Below the pieces are notes generated by a model. It was not told the DNA's origin. It was given only the letters and a program-made list of their open reading frames with translations, and did not search any database. The position numbers and the translations under genes are program-made. Positions 45,149-53,124 of a stretch of 64,000 nucleotides of DNA are shown one piece after another. The stretch comes from Roseitalea sp. (GTDB lineage Bacteria; Pseudomonadota; Alphaproteobacteria; Rhizobiales; Rhizobiaceae), in NCBI GenBank assembly GCA_017642895.1, contig JAEPON010000019.1:1-64000 (forward strand), in the 5' to 3' direction. Positions within the stretch are counted from its first letter, which is position 1; the number at the start of each line of letters is the position of its first letter.

Positions 45149-45379
45149 TCCTTGTCTGCGGGCGGCCGACCGCCCTACCCCGCCCGCTGGTGCGGTTCGA
45201 GGTCACTCCTCTCGCCTGCGCCATGCTTGAACTTGTCGATGACGGTCAGCTTGCGGAAGGCCTTCGCCGAATGCTTCGAGTGAGCCTGTTGGCCAAGGGC
45301 TGCGACCGGTTTTGGACCCCTATCGCCAATCAGGACATGCCCACCCTGCCCCGCGCCCGAACCGGGGGCATCAAAAATG

Positions 45380-45910
45380 CTAGGGAACGACGAACTCAAA
45401 ATCGTGGCAATCCGCACAGAAGTTTTGAGACGGCTCATGTACCTGATGACACAGGTCGCATTCGGCAAATGTCGGCCCGTGCGGCGTCATGTGCGGATTG
45501 GTGGGCTGAACGTCGGCTGTCAGGGCGCCCAGCGCCTCAAGCGGACCGTGACAGACCAGACACTGTTCGGTCGTCATCGGCGCCGGCGCAACAACGTCTT
45601 CCTCGCCATGGCAATCCGCGCAGGTGATGCCGGCCAGCATGTGCTGATGGCTCAGCGGCATGGCACTGTGCAGCGTTAGCGGCGTGCCGTCGACATGGCA
45701 GGCAAGGCAACCGTCAAGGTCCATGCCGGCCGTGGGCGGGTGGCCTGCCGGCAGAACCTGTTCGCTCTGGTGACAACTTGCGCAATCACCGCCGTCTTCA
45801 GGGCTGCCAAGAACGGCGCCTGTGAACCCGGCAACAACGGCAAAGACGATCATCGATACCAGCGGTAGGCGCATCTCGCGCAGCAGGTTGCGATGACGAA
45901 CCGATAACAT
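45380..45910 (-). CDS. Membrane-anchored hexaheme c-type cytochrome (FccA heme-domain-like)
   Basis: A 176-residue protein with an N-terminal hydrophobic anchor (about 14-35) and six CxxCH heme sites at 43-47, 68-72, 97-101, 117-121, 151-155 and 165-169. The last four and the segments between them (QCLVCHGPLEAL, then NPHMTPH, then CADCHDFEF) closely resemble, from memory, the tetraheme domain of Shewanella flavocytochrome c fumarate reductase, where it is fused to the flavoprotein. Here it is a separate subunit, last in a minus-strand unit behind two flavoprotein genes. Start chosen at the ATG with GGAG upstream. It should carry electrons from the membrane to the flavoproteins in the periplasm. 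Confidence 0.85.
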   Translation of the reverse strand: MLSVRHRNLLREMRLPLVSMIVFAVVAGFTGAVLGSPEDGGDCASCHQSEQVLPAGHPPTAGMDLDGCLACHVDGTPLTLHSAMPLSHQHMLAGITCADCHGEEDVVAPAPMTTEQCLVCHGPLEALGALTADVQPTNPHMTPHGPTFAECDLCHQVHEPSQNFCADCHDFEFVVP

Positions 45911-45982
45911 GGCGGTCTCCATTGTGCCGGGCATTGGCGGGTGAACGGCGATCGGTTGCCACCGTGCGTCGATCGAAAGCGG

Positions 45983-47509
45983 TCAGCCCCAGACCTCTTC
46001 GGCCGCCGCGTTCTGCCCGGCAATCCGGCCGAACACCAGGCAGTCGGCATAGGCGCAGGATCCCAGGCGCGAGGCGCCATGAACCCCGCCGGTCACCTCG
46101 CCGGCCATATAAAGCCCCGGGATCGGTTCGTTCGACACGATATCGAGGGCCTGCGCGTCCGTGTTGATGGCGGAGCCGCCCATCGTGTGGTGGATCTTCG
46201 GCGACAGCCGCACGGCATAGAAGGGCGGCGTGTCCAGCGGCGCGATGTCGCCGGGCAGATAGCGCCCGAACTCGGCATCCGTGCCCGCCGCGACGCCGGC
46301 GTTGAAGGCCTCGACCGTGGCTTTGAGTGCGTCGGCGGGGATGTCATGGGCCGCCGCCAGCGCATCAAGGGTTGCATATTCCATCAGCACGCCATTGTCC
46401 TTCATGCGGTCCAGGCGCTCGGTCGCCATGCCCGCGACATTGCTGATCGCGACGGCGTTGTTACCGGTGGCCAAAATCGCATCCGCCCGCGTCTTGCGGT
46501 CTGCGAGTTCGTTGACGAATCGCTTGCCCGTCCGGGTATTGACCCACAGGCCATAGGACGCCGTTACGCCTTGGACGAAGTGCGGTGCAAGGCCGAACCC
46601 GCGTTCGTCGGGGCTGGTCCAGGGGCCGAGCTGGATCCAGGAGGGCTGGATCAGGATGCCACCGATGCGCAGCGCCTCGCGCAGCGCCTCTGAGGTAGCA
46701 CCGGGCTGGTTGGTGGTGTCGAGATCCCCGCCAAGACGGGGATCCTGGAGCGCCCGAAAGCTCGGATCGGCCCCGAAGCCGCCTGTGGCCAGCACCACTG
46801 CGCGCCGCGCCTTGATCGCCACCGGCGTGCCGCTGTCGAGATCGGGATGCGCATGGCCGGTGTGGACGACGACGCCCTTCACGCGGCTGTCCGTATCGCG
46901 CACGATCTGCTTCAGAAGCGTCCGCGTGCGCGGTTCGACGCCCATCTCCTTCAGCCTGGCCAGTTGCGGGCCGACGATACCCGAGCCGCTGCCCGCCGCC
47001 AGCGCGTAGGAGCGCGGTACGGCGTGCCCGCCCAGATGCGACAGGCCGGCATATTGCACGCCCAGCTCGTCGATGGTCCATTGCACGGTTTCCGTCGCGC
47101 GTTCGGCGACCATGCGCACCAGTTCCGGGTGGTTCAGATTCAGCCCGGCTTTCATCATGTCATCATAAAGGCTGTCGACGGAATCCTCGATCTCCGCTTC
47201 GGCCTGCAGTGGAGAGTTCGGCGCCACCACGACCCCGCCGCTGATGATCGAGTTGCCGCCGGGCACGCGCATCTTTTCCAGGACAGCAACCGAAGCCCCG
47301 GCCTTGACAGCCTCGTGCGCCGCGGCCAGCCCGGCAAAGCCACTGCCGATGACGACAACGTCATACTCCTCATCCCACGTCTCTGGCAGAGTTGCGCTCG
47401 CCTCGGTGGTTGTGCCCGAAAGGGCGATGCCCGCGACGGCCGCCGCCGTGCCGCCCGCCAGCAACGTCCTGCGCGTGGGCTGATATGCATTTTTGTCGGT
47501 GTCCTTCAT
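45983..47509 (-). CDS. Tat-exported FAD flavoprotein, fumarate/urocanate reductase family (copy 1)
   Basis: A 508-residue protein. A twin-arginine signal (RR at 13-14 in TRRTLLAGG) precedes the FAD-binding GSGFAG (55-60). Family blocks: ATGGFGAD (241-248), NQPGATSEAL, GKRFVNELADR (R338 aligns with the proton-donor Arg of fumarate reductases), HHTMGG (440-445) and VHGASRLG (R481). At WIQLGPW (291-297) the usual substrate-binding His of the fumarate enzymes is Gly295, so the acceptor is probably not fumarate. There is no heme or FMN domain; the hexaheme cytochrome gene downstream likely supplies electrons. Start at MKDTDKNA, preceded by GGAG. Confidence 0.85.
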   Translation of the reverse strand: MKDTDKNAYQPTRRTLLAGGTAAAVAGIALSGTTTEASATLPETWDEEYDVVVIGSGFAGLAAAHEAVKAGASVAVLEKMRVPGGNSIISGGVVVAPNSPLQAEAEIEDSVDSLYDDMMKAGLNLNHPELVRMVAERATETVQWTIDELGVQYAGLSHLGGHAVPRSYALAAGSGSGIVGPQLARLKEMGVEPRTRTLLKQIVRDTDSRVKGVVVHTGHAHPDLDSGTPVAIKARRAVVLATGGFGADPSFRALQDPRLGGDLDTTNQPGATSEALREALRIGGILIQPSWIQLGPWTSPDERGFGLAPHFVQGVTASYGLWVNTRTGKRFVNELADRKTRADAILATGNNAVAISNVAGMATERLDRMKDNGVLMEYATLDALAAAHDIPADALKATVEAFNAGVAAGTDAEFGRYLPGDIAPLDTPPFYAVRLSPKIHHTMGGSAINTDAQALDIVSNEPIPGLYMAGEVTGGVHGASRLGSCAYADCLVFGRIAGQNAAAEEVWG

Positions 47510-47635
47510 CGAAACGCTCCGTCGTGTCATCGGTCTACCATTCTTGCTTTTTTGTCTCAGTGTGGGGGGCGCGGGGACCGGCCGGCCTGCTTCCGGCAGA
47601 TGGTCCGGTCGATCCGCGCTGGGCCGTGCTCTGTG

Positions 47636-49195
47636 TCATGCGTCCCAGGCCGGTTCGGCCGCCGCATTTCGGCCGGCCGTGCGGCCGAAGACGAGGCAAT
47701 CACCGACGGCAACGCCGCCCAGGCGCGAGGCGCCATGCACGCCGCCGGTCACCTCTCCGGCGGCATAAAGGCCGGGGATCGGCTCGCCGGTCACTATGTC
47801 CAGAGCCTGGGCCTCGGTGTTGATGGCGACGCCGCCCATGGTGTGATGGATCTTGGGCGCAAGGCGCGAGACGTAGAAGGGTGGTTCGCCAATGGGAAAC
47901 TGGTCGGCTTGCAGATAGCGGCCGAATTCGGCATCCTTTCCAGTGTCAACCGACGCGTTGAACTGGTCAATGGTCTGCTGCAGCGGTTCGAGCGGCATGT
48001 CGTAGGCGGCCGCCATGGCCTCGAGCGAGTCAAAGCGGCGCACGACCTCACGTTCAAGCAGGCGTTCCATCCGGTCGTCGGGGATAGCTTCGGCATAGCG
48101 GTATCCGCCAGCGTCGCAGAAGGCGATGCCCTGATTTCCCGCTGCTATCAAGGCGTCGGCGCGCGTCTTGCGGTCAGCCAGTTCGTTGACCACACGCCGG
48201 CCCGTCAGCGTATCGACCCAAAGGCCCCATTGGGCGCATACCAGGGCGAAGGTCCACGCCAGGCCCATGCCGCGTTCGTCCGGGCTCGTCCAGGGACCAA
48301 GCTGGATCCATGAGAGCTGCACCGGCGTGCAGCCTATGCTGAGTGCCTGGCGCAGAGCCTCGGACGTGCTGCCCGGTTGATTGGTGGCATCAAACGCTTC
48401 GGTCAGGCGCGGATCCTGGGCGGTGCGGAAGCCGACATCGGCGCCAAATCCACCACTGGCCAGCACCACAGCACGCTTGGCTTTGATGAAACGTGACGGG
48501 TCGTCATTGTCTTCTGGATGGCGGTAGTTCTCGCCGATGGCGACGCCCTTGATGCGGCCGTCATCGTCACGAAGCAACTGCCGCATGATCGTCTCTGTGC
48601 GCGGTTCCACTCCCAACTGCCGAAGATTGGCCAGTTGTTGAGTCACGATGCCGGAACCACTTTGAACATGAGTGGTATAGCTGCGCGGCACGGAGTGACC
48701 GCCAAGCTGCGAGCCTTCACTCAAATACTCAACGCCCAGCTCATCGATCGACCACATCAAGGCATCCAACGACTCCTCGGCGACCTTGCGAGCGAGCGCA
48801 ACGTGGTTGATATCGAGACCGGCTGCCATCATGTCCCGGACCATCACGTCGGGCGAATCTTCTATGCCCGCGGCTTGCTGTATCGGCGTGCCGGGCAAGG
48901 ACCAGATACCGCCATTGATGATCGAGTTGCCGCCGGGCACGCGCATCTTTTCGAGGACAACAACCGAAGCCCCGGCCTTGACGGCCTCATGCGCCGCGGC
49001 CAGCCCGGCAAAGCCGCTGCCGATGATCACGACGTCAAACTCCTCGTCCCAGCTTTCGGGCACTGCTGTCGTCGCTTGCGCATGGCTGCCGGCAAGCCCG
49101 AGGGCTGCCGCTCCGCCTGCCAAAGCGACGGTTCCTGAAGTCAAAAGTCGCCTGCGGGTCAGACCGCTTCCAAGCTGGCCTTCACTGTTCGACAT
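47636..49195 (-). CDS. Tat-exported FAD flavoprotein, fumarate/urocanate reductase family (copy 2)
   Basis: A 519-residue paralogue of the next gene, with the same architecture: twin-arginine signal (TRRRLL near 13-18), GSGFAGLAAAHEAVKAGASV FAD site, ASGGFGAD, GRRVVNELADR, HHTMGG and VHGASRLGG. The WIQLGPWTSPDERG segment is identical in both, so both lack the usual His and share the substituted active-site wall. They differ in the FAD-capping segments, which suggests different substrates or a heterodimer. First gene of the minus-strand unit, divergent from nqr. Confidence 0.85.
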   Translation of the reverse strand: MSNSEGQLGSGLTRRRLLTSGTVALAGGAAALGLAGSHAQATTAVPESWDEEFDVVIIGSGFAGLAAAHEAVKAGASVVVLEKMRVPGGNSIINGGIWSLPGTPIQQAAGIEDSPDVMVRDMMAAGLDINHVALARKVAEESLDALMWSIDELGVEYLSEGSQLGGHSVPRSYTTHVQSGSGIVTQQLANLRQLGVEPRTETIMRQLLRDDDGRIKGVAIGENYRHPEDNDDPSRFIKAKRAVVLASGGFGADVGFRTAQDPRLTEAFDATNQPGSTSEALRQALSIGCTPVQLSWIQLGPWTSPDERGMGLAWTFALVCAQWGLWVDTLTGRRVVNELADRKTRADALIAAGNQGIAFCDAGGYRYAEAIPDDRMERLLEREVVRRFDSLEAMAAAYDMPLEPLQQTIDQFNASVDTGKDAEFGRYLQADQFPIGEPPFYVSRLAPKIHHTMGGVAINTEAQALDIVTGEPIPGLYAAGEVTGGVHGASRLGGVAVGDCLVFGRTAGRNAAAEPAWDA

Positions 49196-49221
49196 CGTTC
49201 AATCCTCCTTCGCACGATCAC

Positions 49222-49244
49222 CTGTCCAGGCGGTTTGCCTGGAC
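49222..49244. promoter_or_regulatory. Leader hairpin upstream of flavoprotein copy 2
   Basis: Perfect nine-base arms TGTCCAGGC and GCCTGGACA with a five-base loop, 27 bases before the flavoprotein start. It could be an operator or an mRNA leader structure; the sequence does not decide. Confidence 0.45.
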
Positions 49245-49316
49245 ATCGGGAATGTCAAAAAAGAATGCGATCAACGAAACTGATCCTCAGCCTACAACCG
49301 CATGAGGCAGCTTGTG

Positions 49317-49332
49317 ATTAACCGGCGTTAAT
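49317..49332. promoter_or_regulatory. Palindromic operator candidate 1
   Basis: ATTAACCGGCGTTAAT, matching site 2 at 14 of 16 positions and followed by the same GCG. It lies between the divergent units. Two such sites 185 bases apart suggest one dimeric regulator, perhaps with looping. The regulator is not encoded in the window as far as I can see. Confidence 0.6.
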
Positions 49333-49501
49333 GCGGTCGACGATTTGGAGCCACTGGGCGCGATACCGGATTGTCTCCGCGGAAAAACGCCGCAGTCACA
49401 TGGCGTGAAACACCCCGGATCAAGATCAGATGGCTCTGTTTTGCCGGGCCCGGTACTGCTCTGCGCGCACCGCGCCATCAAAAGCCAATTCGCGAGAACG
49501 G

Positions 49502-49517
49502 ATTAACCGCGGTTAAT
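49502..49517. promoter_or_regulatory. Palindromic operator candidate 2
   Basis: ATTAACCGCGGTTAAT, a perfect 16-base palindrome. It contains the first possible ATG of nqrA (49516), which argues that translation begins further downstream at TTG 49588. Confidence 0.65.
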
Positions 49518-49587
49518 GCGCCTGTCGGAAACCGGCCCTTTGGTGGCGCTTGGCGGCGGGGTTGGAACTCTCAAAACGGGGAACCAG

Positions 49588-50880
49588 TTGGCGGTTTCGG
49601 AAAAGACAACGCACTTCAGGGTAAGGGCGGGTTTGCGACCCAACCGAAAAGGCAAACCGGAAGCCACAATCGAACAGGCCGCGCGCCCGGTTGCGACTGC
49701 CTTGGTTGGACTGGATTTCCCGGGCTTGCGACCTTCATTCAAAGTTGCTCAAGGCGACCGTGTCGCCGAGGGTGAACCGTTATTTGTAGACCGCAGCAAA
49801 ACCGACATTGTCTTTGTGTCTCCGGTTTGTGGCCGGGTCACGCACATTGCGTACGGACCAAAGCGGTCGCTCTCAAGCATCGTTGTCGAACAGGAGCCTG
49901 CCGGACATCCCGGTCAGGCTGAAGTCCGCGTCCCGGAAGGTTCGGATCCGGAGACAATTCGAGAGGTGTTGCTCGCGCGAGGCATGTGGCCGGCCTTCCG
50001 CACCCGCCCGTATGGTTTCGTTCCAGCCCCCGATGTCACCCCCGAGGCAATATTCGTCAATGCCGTCACAGCGGGCACGCACCGTCCCGATCCGTTGATC
50101 GTGCTCAAGGAACACATGGATGCCTTCCGGCACGGCCTGGCGATCTTGACGCAACTGACCTCAGGTCCGGTCCATCTTGTCCAAAACGATCGTCCAGCGT
50201 TGTATACCGGCCCCAAGGAAAGAGTTCAGGTCACAAGGTTCAGCGGGCGTCATGCCGCAGCGCTGAGCGGTACGCATATCCATAGGCTGCACCCGGTCGG
50301 AATCGATCGCCAGGTCTGGACGATTGGATTTCAGGACGTTGCCGCGATCGGCTCTCTTTTCCTGACCGGACGGTACGAAGGGCGCCGAGTGGTCGCATTG
50401 GCCGGGCCGCGCGCCGTTCGGCCGCGCCTGCTGCGTGTTCCCATGGGCACGAACCTGCGCACGCTGCTCGATGGGGAGACAACGATGCCGAAACGGCCCC
50501 GTCAGATGCGAAATCAGGTGCGAATTCTGTCTGGCGATGAAGTCTGCGGTCGGCCAGCGGCATATCTTGGTCGCTACCACGACCAGATCACCATCGATGA
50601 GGGCGCGCGTCGCAAGGGTCCCGGTTCGTTGGCTCGACTGGAGGCTGCACGAGCGCTGATCCCGGTTGCAGCGTTGGAAAGCACGCTTCCTTTCGACGTC
50701 TTGCCCGTGCCGCTTATGCGCGCCCTGGCGGTCGGCGACACCGAGACCGCCCATCGTCTGGGGTGCCTGGAACTGATTGAGGAAGATGTGGCGCTCTTGA
50801 CCCGCCGTTGCACGAGCGGCGCCGACTATGGCGCGCTTTTGCGCGGTGTTCTCGACGAAATCGCAAAGGACGCCGCATGA
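49588..50880 (+). CDS. nqrA: Na+-translocating NADH:quinone reductase subunit A
   Basis: A protein of about 430 residues (Vibrio NqrA is about 446). The N-terminal HFRVRAGLRPN and the GLRPSFKVAQGDRVAEGEPLF and VSPVCGRVTHIAYGPKRSL blocks are the NqrA barrel-sandwich start; FSGRHAAALSGTHIHRLHPVG and YLGRYHDQITIDEG follow. It is the peripheral subunit of the NQR sodium pump. I prefer TTG 49588 (GGGGAA upstream); the open frame begins at ATG 49516 but that codon lies in an operator palindrome. Its stop overlaps nqrB by four bases. Confidence 0.85.
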   Translation: MAVSEKTTHFRVRAGLRPNRKGKPEATIEQAARPVATALVGLDFPGLRPSFKVAQGDRVAEGEPLFVDRSKTDIVFVSPVCGRVTHIAYGPKRSLSSIVVEQEPAGHPGQAEVRVPEGSDPETIREVLLARGMWPAFRTRPYGFVPAPDVTPEAIFVNAVTAGTHRPDPLIVLKEHMDAFRHGLAILTQLTSGPVHLVQNDRPALYTGPKERVQVTRFSGRHAAALSGTHIHRLHPVGIDRQVWTIGFQDVAAIGSLFLTGRYEGRRVVALAGPRAVRPRLLRVPMGTNLRTLLDGETTMPKRPRQMRNQVRILSGDEVCGRPAAYLGRYHDQITIDEGARRKGPGSLARLEAARALIPVAALESTLPFDVLPVPLMRALAVGDTETAHRLGCLELIEEDVALLTRRCTSGADYGALLRGVLDEIAKDAA

Positions 50881-51677
50881 CCGTCTGGATCGAACGGATG
50901 GCGCGGCGCGGCCCGGGCGCTGTGACCGCGCTGCAAGCGCTTGCGTTGGCCTTGCCGCTCGCTGCCATGTTCGCCGAGCGGGGCACGGCCATGGTTCCGG
51001 TTTTGGTGACGGCGTTGGCTACCGCGCTCCTGTGGGAAGCCGCGTTTGCGGTCGTGCGAAAGCATCCGGTAACGTTTCACGGGCTGACGACAGCGCTGAT
51101 CGTCGCGATCATGCTGCCGGCGGAGACATCTCTGTGGCAGGTCTCGCTTGCCATGACGCTCGGCATCGTCATCGGCGAACTGATCTTTGGCGGGCGCGGT
51201 TTTGGTTTTTTGAGTGCCGCGGCCGTGTCGCTGGCCCTTTTGACGATTTCGTTTCCGCAAGCGCAACTGGCCGTGCCCGGCACATCGATCGCGATCGCCA
51301 CTTTGCCCGGCGCTGCGCTTTTGCTCGCCTTCGGTCTTGTTCCATGGCGCGTGTTGGTGGCAACGCCGGTCGCGATGGTGCTGATGATGCTGGCAAGCGG
51401 TGCAGTCCCGGCGATCGTACCCGTCCTGGCAAGCCTGGTTTTCGGCCTGATCTTTTTGATCTGCGATCCGGTGGCCAGCGCCTCGACCGGGCCGGGCCGC
51501 TGGGCCACGGGCCTTCTGGCTGGACTACTGATTTTCCTGTTCAATGCCGGCGAGACGATGACCGTTCTGCCGGGCGCGATCGTTTCGGCCGCCGTGCTGG
51601 CCAGCGTCTTCGCGCCGCTTGCCGATCATTTGGCAATGCTTGCCAACACGGCGATCAGGAGGCGCCGCCATGGATAG
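50877..51677 (+). CDS. nqrB: NqrB/RnfD-family subunit, shortened and lacking the FMN segment
   Basis: A 266-residue multi-helix membrane protein, against about 410 in Vibrio. WEAAFAVVRKHPV (53-65), FGGRGFGFLSAAAVSLALLTISFP (104-127) and CDPVASAST (196-204) align with the NqrB core. The N-terminus is about 90 residues shorter. The periplasmic segment that normally follows the FAYP equivalent and holds the SGAT FMN-threonine motif is missing: from ISFP the sequence passes within about 15 residues to the next helix. No SGAT occurs anywhere in it. The complex would therefore lack the NqrB covalent FMN. Overlaps nqrA by four and nqrC by eight bases. Confidence 0.82.
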   Translation: MTVWIERMARRGPGAVTALQALALALPLAAMFAERGTAMVPVLVTALATALLWEAAFAVVRKHPVTFHGLTTALIVAIMLPAETSLWQVSLAMTLGIVIGELIFGGRGFGFLSAAAVSLALLTISFPQAQLAVPGTSIAIATLPGAALLLAFGLVPWRVLVATPVAMVLMMLASGAVPAIVPVLASLVFGLIFLICDPVASASTGPGRWATGLLAGLLIFLFNAGETMTVLPGAIVSAAVLASVFAPLADHLAMLANTAIRRRRHG

Positions 51678-52470
51678 ATCCTCCAATCCCGTTCGCGCGT
51701 TTCTCGACCGGCCCAATGACGACCGGGTCAAGGTGTTCGGCGTGGCGGTCATCGTCGCCTTCGTCTGTGCGGTGGTGGTTTCGACCGCTTCGGTAATGCT
51801 CAAGCCGCTCCAGGATGCGCATCTGGAAGCCGAACGCGGTGCGCGCATGGAAGCCATGCTCGACACGCTGCCGGGCATGCGCGACCTGATGGAAGAGGTG
51901 GGTGTCACCGCGCTTGAAATGCGGATGGTCGATCTGCAGACCGGTGAGTTTTTGTCGGATATCGATCCGGCGACCTATGATCCGCAGGCGGCGGCGGCCG
52001 ATCCCGAGCAGGGTGTCGGCATCCCGGCGGATCAGGATACCGCGCGTCTGCGTCGTCGCGCGCCCTACGCGCCGGTTCACCTGCTTGAACGCGACGGTGA
52101 ATTGCTGATGATCGTCCTGCCGGTCGAAGGCACGGGCTACCAGTCCGTGATCCGCGCGATGCTGGCGCTGGAGAGCGATCTGAACACCATCGCCGCGCTG
52201 ACCATTCTTTCCCAGGATGAAACTCCGGGTCTTGGGTCGCGGATCGAAGATCCGCAATGGCAGGCGCAGTGGCCGGGCAAGCAGGTTGCCGACGCCGACG
52301 GCAACATCGTCATCGAGGTCGTGCGGGGCAGCGCGAGCGGCCCGCATGAGATCGACGGTATCTCTGGCGCGACGCTGACCGCCCAGGGTGTTGCCGGAAT
52401 GGTGACGTACTGGATGGGGCCGCACGGCTACGGGCCGTTCCTGGAGCGTCTTGAACGGGAGGGCATCTAG
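51670..52470 (+). CDS. nqrC: NQR subunit C (FMN-binding)
   Basis: A 266-residue protein with one transmembrane helix (about 22-44) and a periplasmic FMN-binding domain. The flavinylation motif is DGISGATLT, with T235 the predicted acceptor of the phosphoester-linked FMN installed by ApbE. ETPGLGSRIED is the other family block. Length is normal. It starts within the end of nqrB and abuts nqrD. Confidence 0.93.
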   Translation: MDRSSNPVRAFLDRPNDDRVKVFGVAVIVAFVCAVVVSTASVMLKPLQDAHLEAERGARMEAMLDTLPGMRDLMEEVGVTALEMRMVDLQTGEFLSDIDPATYDPQAAAADPEQGVGIPADQDTARLRRRAPYAPVHLLERDGELLMIVLPVEGTGYQSVIRAMLALESDLNTIAALTILSQDETPGLGSRIEDPQWQAQWPGKQVADADGNIVIEVVRGSASGPHEIDGISGATLTAQGVAGMVTYWMGPHGYGPFLERLEREGI

Positions 52471-53124
52471 ATGGCCGCCCTGTTCCGCCATGTCACCTCG
52501 CCGCTGATCGACAACAATCCGGTCACGCTGCAGATCCTCGGCATCTGCTCGGCGTTGGCGGTGACAACGTCGCTTGCGACCGCGATCACCATGTCGATCG
52601 CGCTGACCGTCGTTCTCTGCCTGTCATCGGGTATCATCAGCGCGATCCGCCATCACATTCCACCGGTCATCCGGCTGATCGTGCAGATCACGATCATCTC
52701 GTCGCTTGTGATCGTCATCGATGAGTTCCTGCGCGCCTATGCGTTCGAGATCAGCCGCGAACTGTCCATTTTCGTCGGGCTGATCGTCACCAACTGCCTG
52801 GTGCTGGGGCGCGCCGAGGCGTTCGCCATGCGCAATCCCGTCGTCCCGTCGGTCCTGGACGGCCTGGGTAACGGCCTTGGCTATTCGCTGATCCTTGTCG
52901 TGGTCGGCTCCATCCGCGAGCTTCTCGGCGCCGGCACGCTGCTCGGCTACGTCATCCTGCCGACCGTAGAGAACGGTGGCTGGTTCGAGCCGCTGAGCCT
53001 GATGCAGCTCGCCCCCAGCGCCTTCTTCATTATCGGGCTTTTGATCTGGGCCATCCGCACGCGCTGGACCAAGCAGATCGAAGCGCCGAAATTCGCCCTC
53101 AAACAGCGGCAGGCGCGATCATGA
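52471..53124 (+). CDS. nqrD: NQR subunit D
   Basis: A 217-residue six-helix membrane protein. C26 (LGICSAL) and C109 (TNCLVLGRAEAFA) are the two cysteines that, with two in NqrE, bind the intramembrane iron centre of NQR. Both are present. It overlaps nqrE by four bases. Confidence 0.95.
   Translation: MAALFRHVTSPLIDNNPVTLQILGICSALAVTTSLATAITMSIALTVVLCLSSGIISAIRHHIPPVIRLIVQITIISSLVIVIDEFLRAYAFEISRELSIFVGLIVTNCLVLGRAEAFAMRNPVVPSVLDGLGNGLGYSLILVVVGSIRELLGAGTLLGYVILPTVENGGWFEPLSLMQLAPSAFFIIGLLIWAIRTRWTKQIEAPKFALKQRQARS

Larger units (their letters stand above)
49196..49515. promoter_or_regulatory. Divergent regulatory region, flavoprotein unit / nqr
   Basis: About 320 bases without a gene. It holds a hairpin (49222-49244) in the leader of the flavoprotein gene, two 16-base palindromes (49317-49332 and 49502-49517) and no other obvious structure. 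Promoters for both directions should lie here; I could not fix a convincing -35/-10 pair. Confidence 0.6.

Noticed and set aside
45175..45468. 97-codon minus-strand frame after tRNA-Leu
   Set aside because: It contains HSAKAFRKLTVIDKFKHGAG, a peptide I have seen as a spurious product near tRNA genes; it has no start signal and overlaps the cytochrome gene end.
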